Shown piece after piece: positions 34,848 through 48,524 of a DNA stretch of 64,000 nt; the stretch's first letter is position 1; each line of letters starts with the position of its first letter. The notes beneath the pieces were generated by a model. That model was given only the letters and a program-made list of their open reading frames with translations, was not told where the DNA came from and searched no databases. The DNA is from Corella eumyota (Eukaryota > Chordata > Ascidiacea > Phlebobranchia > Corellidae). Made by a program: the position numbers and the translations under genes. The stretch spans positions 20,956,001 through 21,020,000 of the forward strand of contig OY720098.1 of assembly GCA_963082875.1 (NCBI GenBank). The letters run 5' to 3'.

Positions 34848-37800
34848 CTAAACTTTACTCTTCCCGAAGTAGGAATCCAAGAACTGCTCAACGTAGTTTC
34901 GGTACCACGGCATTTTCTTAAAAACTTTTGCCAATCTGGTCAGCATTGGGGTCATTACCTCCTTGGGTTCAGGTTCTTGTGGGTAAAAGTCACCCAACAT
35001 ACAGGTACCCATGTTTGCGACAACAAACTGGTATGGGTCAGTCACAGGTGGAAATACGAAACCTAAGAAATAAATTTAAAGATAAAAAACCAAAATTTTT
35101 AAAACAAAAATTTATTGCAAAATAATGTTTCTAAAACCGAAAAATAAACTATTAAAATATAGCAAAATTTAGTTTAAAATTATTTAATCATACATTCTTG
35201 GAAAACGTAAATTATAACTTAATAAAGGAAAAGTTTAATGTGCGAAAACTAAATTTATTTATGTACAGACTAAGTTACTAAACTTATCATGTTACCTCTG
35301 TCTTTAATGTGGCCTAAGTAAGACACCGCCGCTGTTTTGTTTTTGTTCTGAGTTGAATGCATCTCAAATTTGACCTTGATTGAATCAGCTACAAACCGGA
35401 TCTAAACATTTGTAAATAATTTATACCGAAAAGTATTTGTATGCATTGACTAGGGGAGTGAAACGAAACCACACTTGCAGTATTTTTAAAACAACAGACC
35501 AAAGTTTGAGTCCTGCTACTGACATGTTGTTTTTCTTAGTGTAAAATTAAAAAAAACACGAAACATAACAGTTTTTACTTCCAATGGGTTTTACTTTTGA
35601 CTTATTGTTTATGTAGTTAACCCATAACAAAATGTTCTTCAACAATATTCTATTTCATTTTGTATGTGTAAGGCAATATTGGTTTACATTTGCTTTCAAG
35701 CAGTAACAACGTAATGTATGACAAAACGGTGCATTAAGAAAAGGCATTGTAACATCTTGTAGTTTAAAACATAACACACATCAACATCTTGTTTACGAGG
35801 GGATTGCCACCAAATACAATAACAAAAGGATGTTATCACCATAATACTTACTGTTATATTTGCAAGGGGTGGAATTGTAATCACATCCCTCCATTCTCCT
35901 ATGTCAGCCATTGCAATCGCCCCCATGTTATCCTTGTAACGTTTTTTGTGGCCCAATGTGATGGGGAAATCCGCTGGGAATTCGTGGGTCTCTAAATCCC
36001 AACTTGAACCTAAACAACAAAGTTATTGAAAGATTTTTTTTGTTTAAACTGCTGATCTTTGAGCAATCTAGAATATCCAAAAAAAATTAAGTGTAGATGC
36101 AATATCACCCTTATTGAATAAAATTGTTTGCCCTTGTTATGTTATTGCGTCTACCGAGTACGGTTTTGTAACTAGATAACACGATTTTAATGTAGTATAC
36201 TATTTTACTGAGTATAATTTTCCAATTATGCTATTGATGATGTTGTATTTTTTTTTTAACTTTATAAAAAAAACTTGCTGTCATAGCCCGGGTATTGAAC
36301 CTGACATTTCTGTGTCAAATCTTGAGATATTAAAGTAGATTTTCCATCGATAAGCATGTTGATCGGTCCATTGTACTTGTTGTAACTTATGATCTACAAA
36401 TAATAACATAATGTTTACACAACGACCATTTTAATGTGAATAACAAAACAAAAACTAATGGTGTAAATAACAATATTGTTTAACAAAATTTTTATATATA
36501 TTTTTTTTACCAAAAAAAAATTTTTTATATAAAAATGTGTTGCAATAATTGTAATTAAGTGTGGAACAATGAAGTGACAATATTATTGTAAGAATAATGC
36601 TTAAACTGTTATGGCAATAAATAGTTTGTTGCTGTTTTTACGTTGTCGCCTGTATAATATAACAATCTTATACCTGGACGTGGTTAATTGGCATGTACAG
36701 AGTATTAAACTCTTCTGGGTCACTGTTTAAAATTGTCCATTCTTCAATCCCGTTGAATATTATACTTCGTCTGTTAATGTTAAATAAGTGGGTGACTTTA
36801 ACTAACCACGTTATTATCGTAGGTAAAAAATGTTCAAATGGAAAAAGTAGCAAAACTTGATTAAATTATTAAAGTTAAAATTTATCTTAAAGGTGATATA
36901 GTATTATTTATTAACTAATGCAATTGCGAATTATATAAATTTTTAATGATTGATTTTTGTGCAATTACATAATTTGCTCTTAATATAAAATTTTTACCTG
37001 AGGTCAATAATTGCTGGACTATTCTCATCTCGTCGTGGAGCGTTACTAAACAAATTCGGGTTGGCATCGAGTACAAACTTTCCCGTTATTTCACCCTCAT
37101 CAATGTAAACAAGATCTCCGATAAATTCCTCCCGTTTATCGAACGTGATTGGGAGTCGACTTGGTTGCTGTCCTGCAGGTTTTTCTCCTACGATTATTGT
37201 TGCAAGTTTTCCTCTGAAGCAGAACTCACCTGATCGACTTACGTTGTTCTCACCCAATGGTGCAGAATTTAGCTTAAAATATCAAAAAAACGAATGAAAA
37301 AATTGTAAAGGTTTCTAAAGTTCCTGATCTGAGAGGTTTATTATTTACTTAAATAAAAAATAAACTTCTTTTAAACTATTTCTTTGATTGGATCCATTAT
37401 TTTGTTAAATACACTCTGTTTTATTTTGGATGAACATTTAAAAAATTTAAATTTGTAGACATTTGGAAATTTTTAAAACTTTTTTTTTTGTTATATTAAC
37501 TTAGATTTACCGAGGCCGTTATTGAGCCTTATTAAGGAATGCGTTAAGTATAAGTCTAAGACCTAGCGCACTAGATAATGCGTTGTTTATATATATACAA
37601 CTTTAAAGTCAGAAATTTTGTGAAAATTAAAAAATCAGGAACTTAGGTTACAAAAATTTTTGAGTTGATCCTACCTCGTAAACTCCGGGCTTTGTACACG
37701 ACATCAGCCAATCTACTCTTTGCCCGGGAGCAAGTAAGGTTTGGCCGTTCCTTGGTTGTTGTGGTTTGTTAAACAACACCCCATCAGCTGCTATAATGCT

Positions 37801-40332
37801 GACGTCACAGCAATATCCATTTTCCAAACATGGCGTGTCAATCTCAAGTACGTCACTTGCACCCGCGTTTACAAATCTATTGAAGTAGTTGTATTGGTTA
37901 AATTCAATTACACAAAAATTGCTCTGTCTATTTGTTATAGGTCTTAAGGAAGTTTTGTCTGTACAACAAAACAGTAAAAATAAAACAACAAAGTTATTTT
38001 AAGTGTTGTTTTGTAATGATTTTCTCATTACTTGGGTAACGTGTAAAGTTTCACTTTTAGTTTACCTGATGCGTTTTCCCATCCACCATTCAAGGTCAAT
38101 CGTTGGTAAAACTTGCCCGTTTACAGTGAAGTATTCAATATTGTGTAACCTTGCTAACGTTTCGTCTCCGTTTCCCAGTCCTCGTATGCAATTCCTGCCG
38201 AAAAAAATTTAACTAACTTTAAATTAAATCGATGTGAAATACCAGCAAGGTTGCCTTACTAAAAAAAGCAATGTACTAAAATATAAACAGTTTAAAGTAT
38301 ACCACACAATGCTACATCAAAGATGCAACATAGGCCTACCAATATTACCCAGGTTTGCGCATGAATTCTACACCAACAACGTTAAAATTTAAGTTTTGCA
38401 AAATACCAATGAGTAATAAAAAAAGGTCATGCAAAAATGAAAATAACTCATGTTATCTAAATAAAAAAACTTTAATAAACGTTTAAAAACATAGATTATT
38501 TACAAACAGTTAACCAACAACATACAAGTCATCATAACGTTCAGGATATTTCCTATACAGCATACTAGGTTGTAGGATAAGTTCGATATCATTCTCGCAA
38601 TAATCAGGACATATAAACTCTTTAAGTTGTTGTATAACAGTAAGAGATTCAACAGTGATCATACCAGCCATTCCCCCAGCTAACTGTACACATTAAAATT
38701 AATGTAACTATATAGTTATTTTTGTTTAAAAATTGCTTTTTTTGTCAACTCTACAAAAAATGTTATTCATTTAGAAAACTTATGCAAGATAGTTCGTGTG
38801 TACTGTTTTAAAATGATTTTATATGCAAGCATCGGTAAACTTCTTATAAGTTTTGCCTTTATCGTGTTATAGAAACATTATGTTAATGCCTTTATTGTTT
38901 TAACCAGGCCATTATATTGTATAAGTTTTAATTTAAAATGATCATTAAATACGTTAAATGTGACCGTGTATACCTAGTTTCTATCGTAACCACGGGTATT
39001 TACATTTTTATATCTTAAACTATGTCAGAAGCATATTAACTTAACAAGATTACTAGATTAATAATGACACCACATACCTGATAATCAGATTTAACGGGAA
39101 CGTCAGGGTAGTACCAGAAGGAACCAGGTTGTTGCAGTGGGGGGATTGTAAACATGTAAAGAAAACTCTCGCCTGGTAAAACTTCGTTAACTGGCGGTTC
39201 AAATTCCGTGGTCTGAAAAGGAATTTAATTGTTTGAGTGTTGTTATAACAAAAAGTAAAAATTTGCCTGGTTTTTAAAAAAAAATTAAAGTCTTGTAAAA
39301 TTGTCGGTACAAAGGTGGTTGACGTATTCGGTGACGTCACCAAAGATACGTCACACAATTTAATGACGTATTAATCTTAATTCCCAAAGTTAGATTAGTT
39401 ATATATATTAACCTGGAGTGGGGCCATATGTAGTCCATGTACTTGGAAGTTGGTTGTATTTCTTCCGTCTTCAGCCGGCTCCAAATTATTTCTCTAAAAA
39501 TCGAAAATTATGTAAAATTATTGTTATAAGAATTGTAAACATTGTTCTAAAACATATTTCTATTTGTTTATATGTAAATGTCAATAAAATTCATCAACCC
39601 GGCTTTAAAATGCAATTATTTTTTTTATCATTTTAAGATGTTGAGTTATATATCTATATTAGGAAATGATGTGCTGTTGTAACGTTTTTAAGCCATTTGT
39701 TGACGCAGGGTTTAAGCACAAGAAGTGTGACATTATTAAGGCTCGAACCAGAAACCTTTTGGCTTATGGTCGGCATTCAAAATAAATAGTTACTTGCTTA
39801 CCAATAGTACAGTGACGACGTCACCAGGTCTAACACACATAGTTGGACCAGGCATTCGACCGTTAAAAAGTCGTCTTCTTATATTTAACGAACCGAAATA
39901 AACATCCCAAACATCGACGGTTAACACAACGTTTAGAAACCCGTTCTCGGACTTAAACTGTTCAGGCGTTTGCAAAGCCTGGCCGACTAAAAAAGTTTTT
40001 ATTGATTTACAAATTTGGTATTTTTTTGGGCGATTTTTAACCGATGAAAATTGCAAATATTACCTTTTAATTGGGTTACTATAAATATTTGAATTTTTTT
40101 ACTTTGTGTGTTTAAAAAATATTTTTAATATTACTTTTAAATTATCTAAAATAAGTTTTATAATATTTTTAAATTATCTAATAATTAATTATCATTAAAA
40201 ACTAGTAACATACAATTAGCCATTTGATTAACATATATATAATCTTAAAAAAAAACTTAACGAACCTGCATCTGGAGGTAATTGTGCAGATGCTGCAACG
40301 AACAAACAACCAAACAAAATAATTTTAATCAT
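34848..40332 (-). CDS. Multicopper-oxidase-like secreted pseudoenzyme, copy 2 (complete)
   Basis: Thirteen exons give about 630 residues, the size of a laccase-like three-cupredoxin protein. The ATG at 40332 starts signal peptide MIKIILFGCLFVAASAQ. The last exons are 35401-35296 and 35062-34848; exon 11 lies at about 36009-35852. Exon 12 reads IRFVADSIKVKFEMHST where the family has RFVADNPGVWxFHCH: it aligns without gaps, but H, C and H become M, H and S. With QVHG for HWHG (exon 3), FWYYPD for FWYHxH (exon 4) and NTLYMP for HPxHxH (exon 9), all four ligand clusters are changed. The C-terminal tail after KDRGFVFPP is unlike canonical oxidases. Coding differences from copy 1 are few, with two amino-acid changes in exon 5 (P to S, M to I). 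A binding or structural role is more likely than catalysis. The exon 10/11 junction is uncertain. Confidence 0.87.
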
Positions 40333-40605
40333 TTTTGTTAAAATACAATTTAACCTTTACAAAATAAAAAATCATTTGCAAATTTAAAACAACAAAAAAG
40401 TATATCGACTTTCCTTTGGCATTTAAAAAAAGATGTAGCTAAAAAATTATTTTTCTCGTATCAAAACTTTTTTATTTCCAAGCAAATTTCATTTTCAAGT
40501 CCGACTAAATTTTGAGCTTTCCCGTGTCTTTATAGCAAGTAAAGTTCTTAGTTAAACTAAGTTAATCATCAGAAAGAAATATGTGTTGATGCTTGCCCCA
40601 AAGGC

Positions 40606-40662
40606 CAGTTTAAGTTAAAAAAAACAGTTTAAGTTAAAAAAACCAGTTTAAGTTAAAAAAAA
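40606..40662. repeat. Three copies of a 19-bp tandem unit
   Basis: Three tandem CAGTTTAAGTTAAAAAAAx units, against two at 4812-4849 in copy A. Confidence 0.8.
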
Positions 40663-42352
40663 TTAAGTTAGATATTAAGGCAGATATAAGCTTAACGCAT
40701 TTTAAATTCACATTATCATGTGTTGCGTTCGTGCAAATAAAACCGCAGAGAATAAATATTGTTTTTAACGAATTATAACTTTTTTGGATGAAAGAATCCA
40801 ACCTTTTGTGACGCACCTGCATAAACTATGATGTCACAATTTGCTATTTTGCTCAACAATGTTTTTAGGGGTTGTTGTTATGGGGTAATTATTTAGTCAC
40901 GACTAATTTAAGATGTTTAAAATTTATTTTGCAACGATTTTGTTTTAAAGGGTAATAAATGCTGAATAATTTAAAGTATTTTATTTTGGTGGTTTTGATT
41001 TAAAAAAATAATTTAGATTAACTTAATATGAGACACAAACAACCTTAATATTAAGGAGAAGATTTCTAATTTTTACTTGTTTTTATTATTTTAAAATACA
41101 AACTAAGATTTCAAATTATATTTTTGAGACATACCTTTAGATGAGTCGTGTTATTATGACAAATACTTAATCTGATTTATATAACCCGATTAACGAGCTT
41201 GAAAAAACAAGAAATACTGTGACATGTTATAGCATCCTTCTATTATAATTATCAGATTGACACATGACACACGAATTGAGACTTTTAATTTGGAATTTTA
41301 ACTTCTGAAAATGGTTAGGTCAACTCAATATGGGTTCGGGGTAAATTAAAGTTACTGATGGTCTTTTAAAAGTATGCAAGATGTGTTTTTTAATATTTAT
41401 GTTGCCCTTAGGTTAATTGTGACCAAAATATCAAGAACATTAAAATTTATAAACAAAGCTGTTATAGATAATCATATTGCCCCATGATTTGGCATGCCAT
41501 CAAATTAATATCAGAAAATACACTTTTTTGGCATTAAAAGCTACCTTTTCGTGTTTTGTTTATTATCTTGTTATAAAAATTAAATCTTTAAAATAATGCA
41601 ATTTTGTTGTGCAGCTAGAATGGTGACCTTCATCTAGTAAGAGTAACAAGTTCACATAAATCACTTAAACGTGGCTAAATGTTGTTGGCAAAATTGGGCC
41701 CTAGCCTACTAATCACTATTTTATCATTACCTAGATTTTTCTTTAAAGTTGTACTTGTTTGAAGTTTAAAAGTAATCAATCACCATCGTTACAATGACTG
41801 GTCAACGACAACTTAATTTTCAAAAAGCTTTTCTACGAAAATTTAAATTTGTAAAAAATTACTTCATGTGTAGACTGTAAAATAGATTTTTTAGAAATAA
41901 TATTTTATTTAAAAACAATGAATAAGCATATATCTCTTAAAAGAAATTTAATTTTAGCTTTAGTTTATTCTTTTTTTGAGGATAATCAAAAATATAAAAT
42001 TGTATGCCCTTATATACGTTTTTATTTTACGTTATGACTTGTCTATATTCTGCCTAATGTCCAAACTGTGCTTTTTTCAAACCCCATGGCTTCCTAAAAG
42101 CTTAAACTTACCGGAAAAATAGTTTTTTTAGTCATAAGGTTTTTTGTCACAATAAAGAATTTATATAAGAAAAATTGCAATTAATATTTTAATTGTTTTG
42201 AATATAAAACAAATCATAAATTATGAAGACTGTTGTCGACGACATTTTCTTGCAAAGAAAGGTAAAGGTTTGGTGACCATGCCATAACATACTTAAAATC
42301 TTTATGTAAACATTAATACTTTTGGCATGTTTTAAATCATTAAATTGATTTT

Positions 42353-42360
42353 GTTATTTT
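42353..42360. other. Empty target site of the MITE
   Basis: A single GTTATTTT stands where copy A has GTTATTTT, the 269-bp element and GTTATTTT again. This fixes the element's ends and the 8-bp target-site duplication. Confidence 0.9.
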
Positions 42361-42418
42361 TTCCCGTCACATTGTTGTAATATTAATTGTATATCGTATT
42401 TATTATTTACTTTTATTA

Positions 42419-42634
42419 ATGTGCAAAAACCAAAATAAAAAAATAAAAGTAAAACAAAAACTGGCTGACTGGTTATTTCTAAAATACGGGGTGCGTGAAA
42501 TACCAAGGCCGTATGTAAACGTTAACAAAAAATCGCTGAAAGCGTTAAAGGACGGAATCCCTAATTTTCCCTTGCGCTTTAAAGTCAAACGCATCATTCC
42601 CTGGCCTTTAAAGCCTTTAAAGACTGGCCTTTAA
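42419..42634 (+). other. Short open frame of 71 codons, second copy
   Basis: Same 71-codon frame as at 6883-7098, without differences in the peptide. No recognisable domain; probably chance. Confidence 0.15.
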
Positions 42635-42643
42635 AGAAGCATT

Positions 42644-44248
42644 GAGTCTAAATTTTTTATAATTTTTTTGTGCTAACATGTGTTGTTTTAAACAGGGGGA
42701 TTAGTTTAAGTTGTAAATATTTAATAAAATTGCTAATATTTTTTTTTAAATTAAGTAAAAGTATAATTTATTTTAAGTTATTTAATGTGAACTCAAATAA
42801 AGTATAATTGTAGGAATTAAATGAAGAAAGATGGAGAGCTTCATCTGCTGTTGTCAACAAACAAGTTTTTATCATGGGAGGGCAGGGTAAATCCTCTGTT
42901 GAGAGTTTAAGGTTAGATGAAGTAGATCCACAATGGAAAGTTGAAAGTCCAATGAAACAAGCTCGGTTGTGTGCATCATCAGCTGTCATAAATGGTTGGT
43001 TTATAAACTGTTGCACATTCAAAAGAAAGAAATTAAACTTCTATTTTTGAAATTTATTTAGTTTTAAAGTGGTATAGATTTTATTAACACAATTTGGGTC
43101 TAGAATAAATATTATATTTTAAGGTAAAAATAATAAAATATACTTAAAAACTAAATAATGGTCTTTTTAATTAAAACATTTTTTAGTTTTGTAAGTTTTT
43201 GTTTTGTAAAGTATTTTAAATCTTAGTAATTATTGTTCTAGATTGTATTTACACAACTGGAGGCCAGGATGAAATAAAAAATTTACTTTATCAAGTAGGG
43301 AATTCTTGGATGTGAGGACAAATAAAAGAGGAAATATTCCTGACATGATTGTTCCACGTAGAGACCATGTATTACTTGCTGTAAAAGGTAAACATACAAA
43401 ATTTCATGTAAATTATTTCAATGTTTTTTCGACTGCAAAAATTTAGATTAACGATCAATAAAAAGATGTCAAACGAATTAATTAGATATTTAATTTTAAT
43501 TAATTTGGTTTAGATTTAAAAAGAACGGTGCGGTAAACAAATTATACAATAAAAACAGTAAAGACTCCAAATATTCATGTTCAGGTAAATTATTTGCAAT
43601 CGGGGGATGGAATGATAAAAATAGAAGTTTAAGTTCATCAGAATGTTTTGATTTTGATAAACAAAAGTGGTCTCTTATTTCTCCAATGAAATATGATGTA
43701 TATGGTCATGCAGCTGTAGTTTTAGATGATCACATATTAGTTACTGGTGAGTCAAATTTTAAGTAATTTTTTTTTGTAATTGTCGTTAACTTAAAATTTA
43801 TTTTTTAACAGAAACAATTATTAAACTAAATAGAAATAAAAATTAAATTATTACTTTTTGAAATTTTTTTATCCAAATCAAATAAAAATTTGAAAAATTT
43901 TAAACATATTTTTTCTAGGTGGATATCGAGATGGCTTTCATGCAGTTTCATCAGTGATCAAATACAACATTATTACTGATACATGGTCAGAAGTTGCACT
44001 AATAAACAAGGCTCGATATGGTCACTGTGCCTCAGTTGTAGATGGCAAGATTTATGTTGTTTGGGGCTTGGATGGGTAAGTTAAACTAAATATTTAGTTT
44101 GTAATAATTTATTAAACTCTGGTTTATTGTTTTATTATTTAGGGATCCAGTTACTTCCATTGAAGTATTTGATCCCACGAACAACAAATGGACAATCATT
44201 GCTGAAACAAAAAGGGAAATATATTATGCAACAATGGTTGTTGTTTAA
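42644..44248 (+). pseudogene. K8: 5'-truncated Kelch pseudogene (exons 8-12)
   Basis: Duplicate of K1 with the same truncation inside intron 7 and the same two-base frameshift in exon 9. Exon 8 starts at 42814 and reads EERWRAS where K1 has EERWGAS. Blade 4 has MKYDVYGH and blade 5 YRDGFHA. Exon 12 differs from K1: it starts GDPVTSIEVF, as in intact genes. The 3' end of the pseudogene, or the crossover point, is therefore different in the two segments. Stop at 44246-44248. Confidence 0.85.
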
Positions 44249-44766
44249 TACCAATATTTATATTTGTGATGTCATAATGGATAATTTAATATTTTAATAC
44301 TTTTTTCAACCACATAACAAGTACATTTTAAGAATATTTTTGTGATTGTTTTAAAACAATATTTAAAATTTATGCATTTAAAAAATATTCAAAATTTTTT
44401 AATAGATTATTTAAACTATTGAAAACCTGTAAAATATATAACCTGATATGTGTAGATAATTTTATTGATTTTTTTATTTTGTATAATTTTATATAACTGT
44501 TTAATTTTAGTTTAAAATTGACCACCAATGGTTATAATCTCTTAGTATTTTTTTTAATTGATTCTTTTAAAATATTATTTGCATTAAATTTATGTTTTTA
44601 AATTAGGACTATTTTTTAAATTAAATGTGGCATTTTTTTTTTCATTAACATAATTTAATATCTAATGTATTTATATTTTGCATCTCTAACCACTGTAGTT
44701 TTACTAACCATAATTTTGTTTTAAGGTTTTAGGTTTGTTGTTAATGTTGTTTAAATTTGTTTAAAA
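44249..44766. other. Kelch intergenic spacer K8-K9
   Basis: A 518-bp spacer of the standard type; no gene seen. Confidence 0.7.
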
Positions 44767-47700
44767 ATGGTTCGAAGTCAAGAATTTAACAGTGGCCATA
44801 CTGATAAAATATTTGAAGAGTTAAACAGGTTTGTTAACTACAACTAGTTTTAATCAATGTAGAATTTAAAATTGTTAAAAAAAACAATCAAAACCGAAAA
44901 ATAAGTTGCTTAAAGATAATTTTTTGTTTTTTATGTCAGGGATAGAAAAGGAGACAAAGATTATTGTGATGTCATAATCAATGATGGAGTGAAGGAGCAT
45001 TCCGCTCACAAAAACATTCTTGGATTTTTCTGTGTTTTCTTTGGAACAATGTTTACAACTGAGGTAAAATAAAACAATTTAAAAACTTTCAATGACAAAA
45101 AGTTTATACAATAAAGTAGTCAAATGTGTTTGATTTACAAAGTCGTTTTATTAGAAATTATAGTGTCTTTATAATAAATAATTTTCAAGCAAATATATAA
45201 GTTTAGTCAACTTGATTTATGCTTTTACAGATGAAAGAGAAATACAATCCCATTGTAAAGATTCAAGGAATAAGCTCGGAAATTATGGAACTTATTTTAG
45301 ATTATGTCTACACTGCAAAAATCCTGATAACTGAAGAAAATGTCTTTGAGATTATGGAAGCAGCAGATTATTTACAGATTAACAGTAAGATTGATATTAT
45401 TATAGTTTCAACCTTAAAATTACAACATGTTATATATTTAGAACTTCGCAAGTTTTGTGGAGGATTTCTGCAAACCATGGTTGATGTTGAGAATTGTTTA
45501 ACCATGCTGGCTTATTCTCAAAGATACAACCTTGAAAATTTAAAGCAAGGAGCCCAGAAAATGATTGCTAATAATTTTGAAAAAGTTGCTTCAAAGCAAG
45601 AATTTATTAAACTTTGTTTCGAGGATTTGCTTTCTATTCTGAAACTGAATGAAAAAAAGGCAAGAAAATTATTTTTTAGTAGTTTTTTAGGTAACAAAGT
45701 TCAGTTACAAACCTAGCAAATTGATTTTTATATTTAAAATTCTTAATAATATGCACAACTTCAGGTTTCATCAGAGAAGATAATTTACAATGCGATGATA
45801 AATTGGATAAAACATGACAGCAATGAACGACAGAAACATGTTAACCAATTGTTTCAATCTCTTGATCTTTCTAAATTAGGCAGAGAATTTCTACAACAAG
45901 TTGTAATGAAAGAGGTCAGTTTAGTGAAAAATATTTTATAAAAAGATTTAAAATGTTATAATTGAAGTAACACTTTGTACAAACTTGTTTGCAGGATTTG
46001 ATAATAAAATCTTTGGAATGTTCTCATTTAATTATCTCTGCTTTGGTTAATTTTGCCCCACCAGAAAAAAAAGGTCAACTAATATTTATTTATAAAACTT
46101 TAGTCAAATATTTTTGTTGATGAATGAATAATATTAAACCTTAATTTATAAGATATGTGATTTTAATTTTAATTATATGTACCATAAACTAAAAAAAATT
46201 CGTTTTAGTTAAAAGGTAAACCAAACTGTTTAATTATTCTACCTAAATGTATTATTTTTTTCATTTTTCTTAAATAACATTTTTTTAACATTTAAATTGC
46301 AGATCCAGCAAAGTTACTTATTATGGGAGGGAATAGTTATGAAAAGGAAGCTATTTTGTTTAACACTGTTACCCAACAATGGACTTCAATGCCAGTAATT
46401 TAGTTTTAAATATATTGGATTGTATTTTAATTAAAGAGTCCAAATTTTTAATTACTGGTTTTTACATTTTTTATATTAATCAGGTCAACCTTTTTAATTT
46501 GTTGTAGTTTTTAGTAAATATTTATAAAATTGCTAATATTTTTTAACAGAATTTTTAAAATATATTTGTAGAAATTAAATGAAGAAAGGTGTGGAGCTTC
46601 ATCTGCTGTTGTCAACAAACACGTTTTTATCATGGGAGGGTTGGGTAAATCCTCTGTTAAGAGTTTAAAGTTAGATGAAGAAGATCCACATTGGAAAGTT
46701 GAAGGTCCAATGAAACAAGCTCGGTGTCATGCATCATCAGCTGTCATAAATGGTTGGTTTATAAACTTTTGCACTTTTAAGAAAAAGGAATGAAACTTGT
46801 ATTTTTGAAATTTATTTAGTTTTAAAGTGGTATAGTATGTATTTACACAATTTGGGTCTAGAATAAATATTATATTTTAAGGTAAAAATAAAATATACTA
46901 AAAACTAATTAATGATCTTTTTAATTAAAACATCTTTTAGTTTTTTAAGGGTTTTGTTTTGTAGAGTATTTTAAATCTTAGTAATTATTGTTCTAGATTG
47001 TATTTACACAACTGGAGGCCAGGATGAAAATAATTTTACTTTATCAAGTGGGGAATTCTTGGATGTGAGGACAAATAAAAGAGGAAATATTCCTGACATG
47101 ATTGTTCCACGTGAAGACCATGTATTGCTTGCTGTAAAAGGTAAACATACAAATTTCATGTAAATTATTTCAATGTTTTTTCAACTGCAAAAATTTAGAT
47201 TAACGATCAATAAAAAGATGTCAAACGATTTAATTAAATATTTAATTTTAATTAATTTGGTTTAGATTTAAAAAAAACAGTGCGCTAAACAAATTATACA
47301 ATAAAAACGGTAAAGACTCTAAATACTTATGTTTAGGTAAATTATTTGCAATCGGGGGATGGAATGATAAAGATGGAAGTTTAAGTTCATCAGAATGTTT
47401 CGATTTTGATAAACAAAAGTGGTCTTTTATTTCTCCAATGAGTTATGATGTATATGGTCATGCAGCTGTAGTTTTAGATGATCACATATTAGTTACTGGT
47501 GAGTCAAATTTTAAGTAAATTTTTTTTGTAATTGTTTTTAACTTAAAATTTATTTTTCAACAGAAACAATTATTAAACTTAATGGAAATAAAAATAAAAT
47601 TATTACTTATTGAAATTTTTGTATCTAAATCAAATTCAAATTTGAAAAACTTTAAACATATTTTTTCTAGGTGGATGGCAAGATGGCATTGGTGCTGTTT

Positions 47701-48003
47701 CATCAGTGATCAAATACAACATTATTACTGATACATGGTCAGAAGTTGCACTAATAAACAAGGCTCGATTTGGTCACTGTGCCTCAGTTGTAGATGGCAA
47801 GATTTATGTTGTTGGGGGCTGGGGTGATGGGTAAGTTAAACTAAATATTTAGTTTGTAATAATTTACTAAACTCTGGTTTATTGTTTTATTATTTAGTGG
47901 TCCAGTTACTTCCATTGAAGTATTTGAATCCACAAACAACGAATGGACAATCATTGCTGAAACAAAAAGGAAAATATCTGGTGCAACAATGGTTGTTGTT
48001 TAA
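44767..48003 (+). CDS. K9: BTB-BACK-Kelch protein
   Basis: Intact twelve-exon member. Exons 3-4 are almost identical to K4 (DYVYTAK, KMIANNFEKV, LKLNEKK), while the end of exon 12 (RKISGA) matches K3, so the gene is a mosaic. Exon 6 reads DLIIKSLECSHLIISALVNF. Loops: NSYEKE (blade 1), ERCGAS, GLGKS (blade 2), ARCHAS, QDENNFT (blade 3), REDH, WNDKDGS and MSYDVYGH (blade 4), WQDGIGA (blade 5), ARFGH and WGDGGPV (blade 6). Intron 4 uses a GC donor. The frame through intron 3 is open. Confidence 0.87.
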
Positions 48004-48524
48004 TGCCAATATTTATATTTGTGATGTCATAATGGTTGATTTATTATTTTAATATTTTTTCAACCACATAACAAGTACATTTTAAGAATATTTTTGTGAT
48101 TGTTTTAAAACAATATTTAAAATTTATGCATTTAAAAAATATTCAAAATAGATTAATAGATTATTTAAACTATTGAAAACCTGTAAAATATATAACCTGA
48201 TATCTGTAGATAATTTTATTGATTTTTTTATTTTGTATAATTTTATATAACTGTTTGATTTTAGTTTAAAATTGACCACCAATGGTTATAATCTCTTAGT
48301 ATTTTTTTTTCTAATGGATTCTTTTAAAATATTATTTGCATTGAATTTATGTTTTTAAATTAGGACTATTTTATAAATTAAATGTGTCATCTTTTTTTTT
48401 CATTAACATAATTTAATTTCTAATGTATTTATTTTTTGCATCTCTAACCACTGTAGTTTTACTAACCATAATTTTGTTTTAAGGTTTTAGGTTTGTTGTT
48501 AATGTTGTTTAAACTTGTTTAAAA
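48004..48524. other. Kelch intergenic spacer K9-K10
   Basis: A 521-bp spacer of the standard type; no gene seen. Confidence 0.7.

Larger units (their letters stand above)
40333..42643. other. Intergenic DNA upstream of MCO copy 2
   Basis: Counterpart of 4543-7107. No gene supported apart from the doubtful 71-codon frame. Presumably holds the promoter of MCO copy 2. Confidence 0.6.
35798..44140. repeat. Segmental duplication, copy B
   Basis: Near-identical partner of 1-8600, carrying MCO copy 2 exons 1-11, the intergenic DNA and truncated K8. It lacks the MITE and has an extra 19-bp unit. At its left it continues into the MCO 3' exons, which for copy A lie outside the window. Confidence 0.9.
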
